A model generated the notes under the pieces. It saw only the letters and a program-made list of their open reading frames with translations. It had not been told where the DNA came from and made no database searches. The position numbers and the translations under genes are program-made. DNA of 64,000 nucleotides from an uncultured Coriobacteriia bacterium (lineage in GTDB: Bacteria; Actinomycetota; Coriobacteriia; Coriobacteriales; QAMH01), in NCBI GenBank assembly GCA_959608885.1, contig CAUHSG010000003.1, forward strand, positions 1 to 64,000. Direction: 5' to 3'. Of the stretch, positions 16,867 through 25,652 are shown in pieces. How positions within the stretch are numbered: the stretch's first letter is position 1; every line of letters starts with the position of its first letter.

Positions 16867-17889
16867 ATGAAGACGATCAACACATACATGGACCGTGCGT
16901 GGAACGACCTTGCCACCGATGATGACTGGTGGAAGGCGACGCTCGTTCTCGGCTTCATGAATTGCGTGCCCATCATCGGCCAGATCATCATGTTCGGCTA
17001 CTTGTTCGATTGGGCGAAGGAGGCCGCCTGGGGCATGCATACGCCGCTGTCACGCAAGTTGGGCGACCTGGGGCGTTGCACCCGATACGGATTCATCGCC
17101 ATATGGGTTATGCTCATCTGGATTGCCCCCGTCGTCATCGTGGGCCTCCTGCTGGGCTTCATTCCGGTTGCCGGGCCCATCCTACGTTTCCTCGTCGAGC
17201 TGTTCGCGGTGTTTGTCGCCGCTCTGGCGGCGGCGGGTGCGTTTCGCAGCATCATCTACGAGCGTGTTATGCCGGGCCTGCAGATCGGGCGTGTCTTCGG
17301 GATGTTCCGCCGTGATCCAGGTGGGTTCGGCCAGACCTTCTGCGTCATCATGCTGGTGATTCCGCTGCTCGCGGCGGCGCTCTTCATCGTACTGCTGCCG
17401 ACTCTTCCCCTCATCGACGTTATCGCGTCGATGGCCTCGACGAGGGTGCTCGGTACCGACCTTGTACCGCTGGCGCTGTGGGGCGTGGTCACCATCGTGG
17501 TCTCGCTCATTGTGTGGATTGCCGGAGCAATCGTAAGCGCGTTCATCTCCGCGCTCTACATGCGCTCCCTGGGTTATTGGATGGAGCAGTTCAAGCCTGG
17601 TACTTGGCGTTCGCCATCCGCGACGATGCCATTCGAGGTCGAGGTGGCTGCCGAGAAAGAGGCTAAGCGCGAGGCGAAGAAGGCCGCGAAGGCCGCCAAG
17701 AAAAGGAACGCGAAGCCCGAGGCTCCGGCAGACGAGTCGGTCGAAGATGCCGAGCAGCAGGTCGAGACACAGGTCGAAGTCGCCGACTGCATCGAGGCGG
17801 TGGACTCGGACGACGAGCCTGAGGCGCCTGCGCAGGTCGAAACCGTCGAGGATGAGTCCACGGCAAAAGACGATACCGGCCGGGAGTAA
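16867..17889 (+). CDS. DUF4013-like membrane protein
   Basis: This is a 340-aa protein. Residues about 20-245 form several hydrophobic segments separated by Gly/Pro-containing turns, and the N-terminal pattern VLGFMNCVPIIGQIIMFGYL is typical of DUF4013 proteins. The last 100 residues are a charged Ala/Lys then Glu/Asp-rich cytoplasmic tail. The function of the family is unknown. It lies 27 nt after the hypothetical gene and 2 nt before a methyltransferase gene. Confidence 0.75.
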   Translation: MKTINTYMDRAWNDLATDDDWWKATLVLGFMNCVPIIGQIIMFGYLFDWAKEAAWGMHTPLSRKLGDLGRCTRYGFIAIWVMLIWIAPVVIVGLLLGFIPVAGPILRFLVELFAVFVAALAAAGAFRSIIYERVMPGLQIGRVFGMFRRDPGGFGQTFCVIMLVIPLLAAALFIVLLPTLPLIDVIASMASTRVLGTDLVPLALWGVVTIVVSLIVWIAGAIVSAFISALYMRSLGYWMEQFKPGTWRSPSATMPFEVEVAAEKEAKREAKKAAKAAKKRNAKPEAPADESVEDAEQQVETQVEVADCIEAVDSDDEPEAPAQVETVEDESTAKDDTGRE

Positions 17890-17891
17890 CG

Positions 17892-18719
17892 ATGACAATC
17901 GACATCGACTGGGCTGCTGCCTGGAGAGCCGAGCAGAAGCGCAGGAATAGTCCCGACAACGCCGAACATTGGAACGAGCGGGCAAAGAGCTACGCGAAAG
18001 TGGCCGGCACGAGTTCATACGCGACGACGTTCATCGAGCGCGCGGAAATCGAGCCGGGAGAGACCATCCTCGACGTGGGATGCGGGTCAGGTGCGCTCGC
18101 CTTGCCGCTTGCCCAGGCTGGTCATGAGGTCTATGCGTGCGATTTCTCGCGCGGCATGCTTGACGCGCTTATGGAGCAGGCATTTCGTGATGGAGTTGCC
18201 GAGCACATACATCCCATGCTGGTCGCCTGGGATGACGACTGGGAGCATGCGGGTGTGCCCGTGTGTGACGTGGCACTCGCGTCGCGTTCCATCGCGACGG
18301 ATGATATGCAGGCAGCACTCGCCAAGCTCGATGCTCACGCCCGTCGTCGTGTGTGCATCACGTTGACAATAGGCCTTTCGCCACGCGTCGACCCCACGTT
18401 GCTCGAGGCGATTGGACGCGAGCAACCGCGGTATCCCGACTGCGTCTTCGCCTTCAACATCCTTTGGGGTATGGGGATCCGTCCCGAGCTTTCCTATATC
18501 GACAGCTCGCGCGCGAGCCGCTTCGAGAGCTTTGACGGCGCGATCGACAAGAACGTCCAGATCATGAACGCAAGTCCCGAAGAACGCGAGATGCTCGTGG
18601 CGTATGCACGGCATCATCTGCACGAAAAGCGTGACACCGACGGCGAGACATGGTGGGAGTTCGATCACCAGCGCGTCACCCCCTGGGCTTTTCTCGCGTG
18701 GAACAAACGAGAAATGTGA
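17892..18719 (+). CDS. Class I SAM-dependent methyltransferase
   Basis: This 275-aa methyltransferase has motif I DVGCGSGALALPLA near residues 62-75 and an acidic motif II end (VYACDFS). A later region has LASRSIATDDM. The substrate is not apparent. The start codon is 2 nt after the previous stop. A family A repeat unit begins immediately after its stop codon. Confidence 0.85.
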   Translation: MTIDIDWAAAWRAEQKRRNSPDNAEHWNERAKSYAKVAGTSSYATTFIERAEIEPGETILDVGCGSGALALPLAQAGHEVYACDFSRGMLDALMEQAFRDGVAEHIHPMLVAWDDDWEHAGVPVCDVALASRSIATDDMQAALAKLDAHARRRVCITLTIGLSPRVDPTLLEAIGREQPRYPDCVFAFNILWGMGIRPELSYIDSSRASRFESFDGAIDKNVQIMNASPEEREMLVAYARHHLHEKRDTDGETWWEFDHQRVTPWAFLAWNKREM

Positions 18720-18752
18720 CCAGACAAAAATCGCCGGGGCACTTTTGTCTGG
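18720..18752. repeat. Family A single 33-nt unit
   Basis: A single 33-nt unit begins CCAGACA and ends TGTCTGG with a TCGCCGGGGC core. It directly abuts the methyltransferase stop codon, so it may be its terminator. Confidence 0.75.
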
Positions 18753-18787
18753 TTTCGCAGGCCAGAGGCCTTGCCTATCAATTCCGT

Positions 18788-18815
18788 TTGCCAATCGGCG
18801 GTTTTATGTCATAAT
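18788..18815 (+). promoter_or_regulatory. Promoter of tRNA-Glu
   Basis: TTGCCA (18788-18793) and CATAAT (18810-18815) are 16 bp apart, ending 14 bp before the tRNA 5' end. Confidence 0.6.
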
Positions 18816-18829
18816 GACCGAACTGTTTT

Positions 18830-18905
18830 GTCCCCATCGTCTAGCGGTTAGGACGTCGGCCCTTCAAGCCGAAGATCGCGGGTTCGAATCCCGCTGGGGG
18901 CGCCA
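18830..18905 (+). tRNA. tRNA-Glu (anticodon TTC)
   Basis: The acceptor GTCCCCA pairs with TGGGGGC (one T-G pair). The D-arm is GTCTAGCGGTTAGGAC, the T-arm GCGGGTTCGAATCCCGC, and CCA is encoded. The anticodon stem TCGGC/GCCGA encloses the loop CCTTCAA, giving anticodon TTC. The base 5' of the anticodon is C where U33 is normal. Confidence 0.9.
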
Positions 18906-18915
18906 TCGCGTTTTC

Positions 18916-18948
18916 GGGTCCGCCAGGCTGTTGAGCGGACCCTTTTTT
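18916..18948 (+). terminator. Rho-independent terminator after tRNA-Glu
   Basis: GGGTCCGC pairs with GCGGACCC around a short loop and is followed by TTTTTT. Confidence 0.9.
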
Positions 18949-18954
18949 ATGAAT

Positions 18955-18981
18955 GAGACAAATGGACAGGTCATTTGTCTC
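18955..18981. repeat. Family B inverted repeat
   Basis: GAGACAAATGGACAGGTCAT continuing to TTGTCTC is a 27-nt palindromic unit nearly identical to those at 31241-31271 and 57289-57317. A second related dyad (TGAGACGGGCTGGT ... GTCCCA) lies just before the next gene. Confidence 0.75.
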
Positions 18982-19061
18982 GTTTTCGACAGGTATCGGT
19001 AGCTAATGAGACGGGCTGGTCTGACCAACTGTCCCATCCCATCTTGTCTGGGGGAGCCGTC

Positions 19062-19886
19062 ATGGAGCACATCATCACGAAGGCCAACGTGGACGAGGCG
19101 GCAGCATTTGTGCGCGGGCGCGTGTCCGTTGACGATGGTGCGCTCGGGCTCGTGCTCGGCAGCGGCTTGGGCGGGCTCGTTGAGGCAATCGAGGACGCGA
19201 CTTGCATCGAATATGCCGATGTCCCGCACATGGTGCCGTCAACCGCTCCGTTGCATACCGGACGATTTGTCATCGGCACGCTGGGCAGCCGTCAGGTCAT
19301 CTGCATGCAGGGGCGTCTACACGCCTACGAGGGCAACTCGCCACAGCAGATCGCGTTTCCGATCTGCCTCATGCATGCGCTGGGCGCCACGGAGCTCGTG
19401 GTCACGAACGCCGCCGGAGGCATCAATGCCGGATTTGACGTCGGTGACCTCATGCTCATCGAGGATCATATCAACCTGTTGGGCGCCAACCCGCTCGCTG
19501 CGCCCGATGAACCCGAGTTGTTTCCCCGCTTCTTCGACATGACCGATGCGTACGCGCCGGCTCTACGTGAGCGTGCACTGAAAGCTGCGGCTTCCTGCGG
19601 GGTTGAGTTGAGAAGCGGCGTGTACATCGCCACCGTGGGGCCATCTTTCGAGACTCCCGCTGAGATACGCGCCTTTCGCACGCTAGGCGCCGATGCCGTG
19701 GGCATGTCGACCGTCTTCGAGGTCATCGCCGCGCGTGCGATGGGTATGGAGGTGCTCGGCATCTCGATGATTTCGAACCCCGCCGCGGGCGTGCTCGACA
19801 AGCCACTGAGCATGGAGGATGTGAACATCGCCGCTCGTGAAGCTGCGCACAAGGTCGAGAAGCTCCTCATCGCCTTCGCAGGATAA
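19062..19886 (+). CDS. punA: Purine-nucleoside phosphorylase
   Basis: PNP cleaves purine nucleosides with phosphate for salvage. The 274-aa product is of usual length for the trimeric class. It has the phosphate loop GLVLGSGLGGL near residue 25 and GRLHAYEG. VTNAAGGIN and the substrate segment GADAVGMSTVFE are also present. The ATG at 19062 follows GGGGGAG; an upstream open extension overlaps a repeat and is not used. It stands alone between repeat elements. Confidence 0.93.
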   Translation: MEHIITKANVDEAAAFVRGRVSVDDGALGLVLGSGLGGLVEAIEDATCIEYADVPHMVPSTAPLHTGRFVIGTLGSRQVICMQGRLHAYEGNSPQQIAFPICLMHALGATELVVTNAAGGINAGFDVGDLMLIEDHINLLGANPLAAPDEPELFPRFFDMTDAYAPALRERALKAAASCGVELRSGVYIATVGPSFETPAEIRAFRTLGADAVGMSTVFEVIAARAMGMEVLGISMISNPAAGVLDKPLSMEDVNIAAREAAHKVEKLLIAFAG

Positions 19887-19902
19887 GACAAAAGACGCCG
19901 GG

Positions 19903-19990
19903 CCAGACAAAAGCCGCCGGGGCGGAATTGTCTGGTCACGTGACAGGCGTCTCATAACCAGACAATTCCGCCCCGGCGGCTTTTGTCTGG
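19903..19990. repeat. Family A inverted pair of 33-nt units
   Basis: Two copies of the 33-nt unit lie head to head (19903-19935 and 19958-19990) with a 22-nt spacer. The two are perfect reverse complements, giving a potential 33-bp stem. A partial third unit (AAGACAAAAGACGCCGGG) precedes them. The element lies between the punA stop and the next promoter. Confidence 0.85.
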
Positions 19991-20122
19991 CTTCACATCC
20001 ACAGTTCGGAAACGAAACAACCACGCGCCGTCCAAGTTTCTTGTGGAGGGTCGGACGACCGGTTATGGTTACTACGGTAAGTTGTCTATAATGAAGCCAA
20101 GCCTTTCGAAGGGAGGTGCGCA

Positions 20123-20647
20123 ATGGTACTGGTAAACGTCGAATCGCTGGTCATCGGCCTCCTTCCCATGCCCTCCGTCATCACCCTGCGTGTTGCAGAG
20201 CATCGCGAAGACATCGCCGAAGACCTCGTACTTCCCATCTGGATCGGAACGATGGAGGCTACGGCCATTGCCGCCGCGCTCGAGGGCAACGCGACCGAGC
20301 GTCCCATCACGCACGCCCTCGCCATCGACCTGGTCGGCTCGCTTGGCGGCACCATCAGTCGCGTCGTTATCGATCGTGTCGAGGGCACGACCTTCTACGC
20401 CACCATCTACCTGCGCTGCTCGAATGGCATGTTTACGCGTGTCGATGCGCGTCCAAGCGACGCCATCGCCCTGGCCGCTCGCGCCAATGCGCCGCTTTTC
20501 GTCGAGGAAGACGTCATGCAGTCCGCCGCATGCCCGCGTGCGCTCACGCCGGGACAGGACGAGCAGATCGAACTCGAGGAGTTCGACAAGTTCATCGAGC
20601 ATATCAAGCCCGAGGATTTCGTCACGCACAACGGCGGCAAGGACTAG
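20123..20647 (+). CDS. Bifunctional nuclease family (DUF151) protein
   Basis: This 174-aa protein is of the DUF151/bifunctional nuclease family, known from plants and many bacteria. It has the conserved block LPIWIGTMEATAIAAALEG near residues 37-55 and a C-terminal RPSDAIALAARANAPLFVEE. The cellular role in bacteria is poorly defined. A TATAAT hexamer at 20087-20092 and a GAAGGGAGG ribosome site precede it. Its stop overlaps the convergent helicase gene by 4 nt. Confidence 0.88.
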   Translation: MVLVNVESLVIGLLPMPSVITLRVAEHREDIAEDLVLPIWIGTMEATAIAAALEGNATERPITHALAIDLVGSLGGTISRVVIDRVEGTTFYATIYLRCSNGMFTRVDARPSDAIALAARANAPLFVEEDVMQSAACPRALTPGQDEQIELEEFDKFIEHIKPEDFVTHNGGKD

Positions 20648-23565
20648 TCTCTATCCTGTATGCTGCCGGGATCTTGCGTCTCCACCAGCCGGGCTATTTC
20701 GCTAATGCTCAGCGTTCGGATGTCCGGGGTTGGCATCGCACGCAGGAACGACTTCGCGTAATTCTTCGTTTGCAGGCGCGCGTCTGCGAGCACGAGCCAG
20801 CCGCTGTCGGTCGAGTTGCGGATGAGACGCCCGGCTGCCTGCTTGAGGTCCATCACCGCTTCGGGCAGCGAGTAGCGCCCCCAAGCTGCACGGCCATCGC
20901 GCACTTGGCGTTCGCATGCGATGGGGTCGTCGGGGCGACTGAAGGGCAAACGCGCGATGATGACGCAGCGCAGGGTGTCACCCGGGGCGTCAAAGCCCTC
21001 CCAGAACGACTTGAGCGCGAACATCGACAGGTTCTTGTCTGCCAGGAAGCGGTCGCGAAGCGACTTCGTGCTCGTGCCGCGCATTTGCGCGATGAGCTCA
21101 ATTCCCTCATCCGCAAGGCGTGGCTTGAGCTCGCGATACAGCGCTTCCATCTCGCGGCGGTTGGTGAACAGCGTGAGCACCGAACCGCCCATCGCGACGT
21201 GCGTTTCGTAGAGCAGATGCGCGAAGGCGTCGCGATAGCCGGGGGCGTTCGGTTCCGGTATGTCGCTCGGCAGCAGGACGGTCATGTTGCGCTCGTAATC
21301 GTAGCCGGAAGCGAAGATGTTCGTGTGCACCGGTTTGTCGATGACACGATCGAGGCCGGTCGCACGCAGGAAGTGACCGAAGGGCTCGCGCTCGGCAGTG
21401 GCGATGGTGGCCGAGGTGAAGACGAGGCTGCGCGTTTGCGGGTAGAGGTCTGCCGCGAGCGACTCGCCGATGTCGAGCCGCATGGCCTCGAGCGTCTGGT
21501 TGGGACGACGCGGGTTGCGATCGAGCTGCAGCGACGTGACGTAACGGTCGTCCGTGCCGTCGAGGATGAGTCTCAACGCATCGACGGCGTTCTTGATGTC
21601 GCCCGTGATGCCGGAAAGCTCGGCTAGCTGGTTGGCGAATTCGCCCTCGAACTGCTCGAGCATGGAGATGAGGTCGGCGAGGCGCCCGTTGAGTCCCCAG
21701 AGCGCATCTGCGAGCTTGGTGCCCTGCGCACACAGATCACGCCAGGCACTTCCCTCGCGCAACTCGGCGCTAATCCAGACGGTGACGATGCTATAGCTGC
21801 CGTTGTCGCGTGAATCGGAGGTGGAAAGCCCGTTGAGCGCCGTGAAGAAATCGGCAGCGAGCAGTTGGATCTGCCCGATCCGGTTCTCGATATCGGCCGT
21901 GACGCCGTAGAGCATGCCGCCACCTTCGAGCTTGTCGGCTTGCTTGCGCACACGCGCCGTGGCGCCGCTCTTGGGATTGATGATGCGATTGAGCTCGAGT
22001 TCGAGCTCGCGTGAGGCGATGGAGCTGGAAAGCTGACGGCGCGCCTCTCCCTCGACGCCATGTGCCTCGTCGATAATCCAATGCCTGATGGGCGGCAGAA
22101 TGCCATTGTCTGCCTGCATGTCGCGAAACAGCAGCGCGTGGTTGGTGATGACGATATCGGCGCTGGTGGCGGCGCGGCGTGTACCATGCAAAAAGCAACG
22201 ACGCGGGAAGTAGGGACAGCGCTTCTTGAGGCAGTCGTTGGCGTTTGCCTGGATGTCGGCGCGCGGCAGACGCACCCAACTTATGTTGAGCGCGTCCAGA
22301 TCACCCTGACTCGTCTGCGCCGTGAAGCTTAAGAGTGTGGCGGTCATGTTGATAACGTTGCACTCGTCGTCTTGATGCGAACGCGCCACATGCTCGAGCT
22401 TGCGTAGGCACAGGTAATGGTCGTAGCCCTTAAGCGCGACGTAGGAGAGCTCGCCATCAAGCGCATCGCGCAGACGAGGCAGCTCATGGTAGACGAGCTG
22501 GTCCATGAGGGCGTTGGTCTTTGTCGCGACACCCATCGTGACCTTGTTCTCGCGCGCGCCAAAGGCGATGGGCACGAGATATGCCATCGACTTGCCAACG
22601 CCCGTCCCGGCTTCGATGACGCGTATGTCGCCTTCGCGTAGGCACGCAGCGACCTCCTGCGCCATGGCGAGCTGTTCGGGGCGCTCCTCGTAACCGGGAT
22701 ACATCGCTCCCAATATGCCGGTTGGGGAAAAGGCGTCGTCAACTTGCGCTTCGCCGCAGAACGAAAGCGACACCTCATCGGCGTCGGCGCGCGGCGGCAG
22801 GGCACTCGCCTGCGTGCGTTCGGTACGATTGCGGCGCAGCGAGAAGTCGACACCGGGGTGTTCGAGCGCGGCCTGCGCGAAGTAGGGGCGAAGGGGCCAG
22901 TCGGTCTTTGGCGAGAGGGCGGCGATGGCAGCTGCGAGGCCGGGGGTCATTGCCTGGATGCCTGCGAGCAGGATGCGCCACAAGGCGCCGAGGCAGACGG
23001 TGTCGTCCATCGCGCGATGTGATGGCGCGTGCAGTCCGAACGCGGCGGCGAGGTCGACAAGGCGATGTGACTTGAGTCGCGGCAGCACGATTTGCGAGAG
23101 GGCGAGCGTATCGACCCACGCACCCGGAAGGGCGCCTGGCTCGGCCTGGCGCATGACGAAGTCCCGGTCGAAGCCGGCGTTGTGCGCGACGAGGTTGCGG
23201 CCACCCGCGAACTCGGCCAGTGCGGCGACCGCCTCGCACGGACTCGGGGCGCCCGTTACATCTGCCTGTGTGATGCCCGTGAGCTCGGTGATCTCTTCTG
23301 GAATGGCATATCCGGGATCGACGAACGTGTGAAACTCACCCACGGTCTCGCCGCCGCACATGCGGATGGCGGCAATCTCGAGCAACGAGCAGCTTGATGG
23401 ATTGAGCCCCGTGGTCTCGGTGTCGAGCACGATGACCTCGTCTTCGAGCAGCCCAAACTGCAGGTCGCGCGCACGCTCGGGAAGCTGCCGGTACATGTTG
23501 GCCACATCGTCGTCTGTTCCCGCGATGAGGAAGTCGTCGAGTCGTATTTCGCGTGAAACGTCCAT
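20644..23565 (-). CDS. dinG: DinG-type helicase with N-terminal DnaQ-like exonuclease
   Basis: This 973-aa fusion carries a 3'-5' exonuclease domain in residues about 40-210 (VLDTETTGLNP, then HNAGFDRDFV and HRAMDDT). An XPD/DinG-type superfamily 2 helicase follows, with Walker A AGTGVGKSMAYL and a DEAH box (IIDEAHGVEGEA). Four cysteines between them (YLCL, NDCLKKRC, RRCF) suit the 4Fe-4S cluster of DinG/XPD. The C-terminal QAAGRLIRN motif is present. The ATG at 23565 is preferred to a TTG two codons upstream. It probably acts in repair of structured DNA. Confidence 0.92.
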   Translation of the reverse strand: MDVSREIRLDDFLIAGTDDDVANMYRQLPERARDLQFGLLEDEVIVLDTETTGLNPSSCSLLEIAAIRMCGGETVGEFHTFVDPGYAIPEEITELTGITQADVTGAPSPCEAVAALAEFAGGRNLVAHNAGFDRDFVMRQAEPGALPGAWVDTLALSQIVLPRLKSHRLVDLAAAFGLHAPSHRAMDDTVCLGALWRILLAGIQAMTPGLAAAIAALSPKTDWPLRPYFAQAALEHPGVDFSLRRNRTERTQASALPPRADADEVSLSFCGEAQVDDAFSPTGILGAMYPGYEERPEQLAMAQEVAACLREGDIRVIEAGTGVGKSMAYLVPIAFGARENKVTMGVATKTNALMDQLVYHELPRLRDALDGELSYVALKGYDHYLCLRKLEHVARSHQDDECNVINMTATLLSFTAQTSQGDLDALNISWVRLPRADIQANANDCLKKRCPYFPRRCFLHGTRRAATSADIVITNHALLFRDMQADNGILPPIRHWIIDEAHGVEGEARRQLSSSIASRELELELNRIINPKSGATARVRKQADKLEGGGMLYGVTADIENRIGQIQLLAADFFTALNGLSTSDSRDNGSYSIVTVWISAELREGSAWRDLCAQGTKLADALWGLNGRLADLISMLEQFEGEFANQLAELSGITGDIKNAVDALRLILDGTDDRYVTSLQLDRNPRRPNQTLEAMRLDIGESLAADLYPQTRSLVFTSATIATAEREPFGHFLRATGLDRVIDKPVHTNIFASGYDYERNMTVLLPSDIPEPNAPGYRDAFAHLLYETHVAMGGSVLTLFTNRREMEALYRELKPRLADEGIELIAQMRGTSTKSLRDRFLADKNLSMFALKSFWEGFDAPGDTLRCVIIARLPFSRPDDPIACERQVRDGRAAWGRYSLPEAVMDLKQAAGRLIRNSTDSGWLVLADARLQTKNYAKSFLRAMPTPDIRTLSISEIARLVETQDPGSIQDRD

Positions 23566-23644
23566 GCGCAAAGCCTATCATGTTGCAGTGACATCACGCT
23601 CGGTCAAATCGGTATACTTGCGGATAGTCGACTGGAGGACCAGC

Positions 23645-24289
23645 ATGCCCGAATCCGAAATCTATTACGCGACGTACTGCCGCCTCGACGAGACGAGCGG
23701 AGATTCCTGTGTCATCGTGAATCCGAACGCTGTCGTGGTCGCTGCCGAGCTCACCATGGCGAAGCAGGTTCATGTCACCGAAAGGGGCAAGGAGGTACCG
23801 CGCATCTTGCTGAGCCGTGGTGACGTTGCCATGGGGTTCTTGCCCGACAAGGTTTTCGGGCGCGTGGACAAGTTTCTCGACGAGGGATGGACATGTCGCG
23901 CATTTGCAACCGCGGCCATCGTCGACAAGCTTCGCGATGCCAACTACGTGGAGGTCGCGGTCATCTGCTACCGCCCCGAATACGCCTTCTCGTTCGAGCC
24001 CTTCGTCGAGGCGATGCTCAAGCGCATGTCCAAGGGAGACCGCCCCGCCATCGCGCTCTCGCCCAAGGAGGCCGACCATGTCGTCGAAAGCGACGGTCAG
24101 TGGGCAGACGTCAAATCGCAGAAGCTCCCGAAACTCGAAAAGGGCGTGGCATATTACAAGACCAGACGCATGATGACCGAGAGCATGGCCTATGCGGCCG
24201 CCGAGGGCAACAAGGGTTGTTACGTCGGGCTCTTCATCGTCGTCTTCCTCATTATCTTCTCGATCGTCAGCTTTTTCTTCCTACGTTAG
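23645..24289 (+). CDS. Hypothetical protein with C-terminal membrane anchor
   Basis: This 214-aa protein is of no recognised family. The body is soluble and the last 24 residues form one hydrophobic segment (GLFIVVFLIIFSIVSFFFLR), so it is likely tail-anchored with the body in the cytoplasm. The ATG at 23645 follows TGGAGGACC, and a TATACT lies at 23613-23618. It lies 12 nt before the radical SAM gene and is probably cotranscribed with it. Confidence 0.7.
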   Translation: MPESEIYYATYCRLDETSGDSCVIVNPNAVVVAAELTMAKQVHVTERGKEVPRILLSRGDVAMGFLPDKVFGRVDKFLDEGWTCRAFATAAIVDKLRDANYVEVAVICYRPEYAFSFEPFVEAMLKRMSKGDRPAIALSPKEADHVVESDGQWADVKSQKLPKLEKGVAYYKTRRMMTESMAYAAAEGNKGCYVGLFIVVFLIIFSIVSFFFLR

Positions 24290-24301
24290 GCGAGGTGTCC
24301 C

Positions 24302-25621
24302 GTGCTTACCGAACGCGTTCTCTCGCAGGCTATGCGCATGATGAATGGCCACTACCTGAACCTCAGACCGCTTAGCGAGGGTGAATGGACTCTACCCGCG
24401 CCTAAGCCCGGCAAGCGATACATGCTCTACATGCACATCCCCTTCTGCGAGCGTCTGTGCCCCTATTGCTCCTTCAACAGGTTCCCGTTTGAGGAGGAGA
24501 AGGCGCGCAAGTACTTCACGAACCTGCGAGCCGAGATGGATATGGTCGCTCGACTTGGCTATGACTTCGACTCGCTGTACGTGGGTGGGGGCACGCCGAC
24601 GATCCTCATTGACGAGCTCGTCGAGACCATCAACAAAGCACGCGACATATTTTCGATTGTTGATGTGTCGAGCGAGACAAACCCCAACCACCTGCTTCCG
24701 GAGTACATCGAAAAGCTCGATGGAGTCGTCCAGCGCCTGTCCGTTGGTGTCCAAAGCTTCGACGACGACTTGCTTAAACAAATGGACAGATATGAAAAAT
24801 ATGGCAGTGCGGAGCAGATTCTTAACAGGATCATCGATGTAGCCGATGCAAATGTGTTCAAATCGCTCAATGTGGATATGATCTTCAATTTTCCCGCTCA
24901 GAGCGAGGAAATGCTCATAAACGACATCGCGGCGATACTCGAATCACACACGAATCAGGCCACGTTCTATCCTCTCATGGCTTCGCCGGCGGTGGAAAAA
25001 TCACTTGCGGCGACCGTCGGCAAAGTTGATTATGTGCGCGAACGTGAATTCTATGAGCTTATTTGCGATGGGTTGACGGGAGGAGACGACCCGGCCTTCA
25101 CATTTGGTGACGCATGGACGTTCAACGATGCGAAAAGCTCCATGATCGACGAATACATCATCGATTACGAGGAGTACCCTGCTCTGGGAAGCGGTGGCAT
25201 GAGCTTCTTGGACAGGAAGCTTTTCGTGAACACGTTTAGCGTGAGGGAATATGACGAGCGTATCGAAAGCGGACATATGTCCGTTGCGCGCATGACGACG
25301 TTCAGCAAGCGCGACCACATGCGCTACCGCTTCATGATGCAGCTCTTTGGCCTGAGGCTCGACAAGAGGGCCTGGGAGCGCGACTTTGGCTGCACTGTGG
25401 CTGCGGGACTTCCCACGGAATACGCGTTCTTCAAGACGAGCGGTGCGATTGACGTCGACGATGATGAGCAGATCACCCTTACGCCCAAGGGTCGCTACAT
25501 GATGGTCGCGATGATGAGGCAGTTCTTCATCGGAGTGAATGGCGTGCGTGATGATGCTCGCGCGGCGTTGCCAGGTGACGAGCGCAACCTGCTCTTCGGA
25601 GCTGGCGTACCCATCAAATAA
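24302..25621 (+). CDS. Radical SAM HemN/HemW-like protein
   Basis: This 439-aa radical SAM protein starts at GTG 24302. The cluster motif CERLCPYCSF near residues 50-59 and GGGTPT near 97-102 are hallmarks of the coproporphyrinogen oxidase-like group. Other motifs are SSETNPNHL and the VGVQSFDDDLLKQM block. The family includes HemW heme chaperones, HemN oxidases and heme-degrading ChuW/HutW enzymes. The sequence is divergent from canonical HemW, so the exact reaction is open. It lies 12 nt after a tail-anchored hypothetical protein gene. Confidence 0.85.
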   Translation: MLTERVLSQAMRMMNGHYLNLRPLSEGEWTLPAPKPGKRYMLYMHIPFCERLCPYCSFNRFPFEEEKARKYFTNLRAEMDMVARLGYDFDSLYVGGGTPTILIDELVETINKARDIFSIVDVSSETNPNHLLPEYIEKLDGVVQRLSVGVQSFDDDLLKQMDRYEKYGSAEQILNRIIDVADANVFKSLNVDMIFNFPAQSEEMLINDIAAILESHTNQATFYPLMASPAVEKSLAATVGKVDYVREREFYELICDGLTGGDDPAFTFGDAWTFNDAKSSMIDEYIIDYEEYPALGSGGMSFLDRKLFVNTFSVREYDERIESGHMSVARMTTFSKRDHMRYRFMMQLFGLRLDKRAWERDFGCTVAAGLPTEYAFFKTSGAIDVDDDEQITLTPKGRYMMVAMMRQFFIGVNGVRDDARAALPGDERNLLFGAGVPIK

Positions 25622-25652
25622 CCACTTTAATCATATGCATAATCGTGCATAA

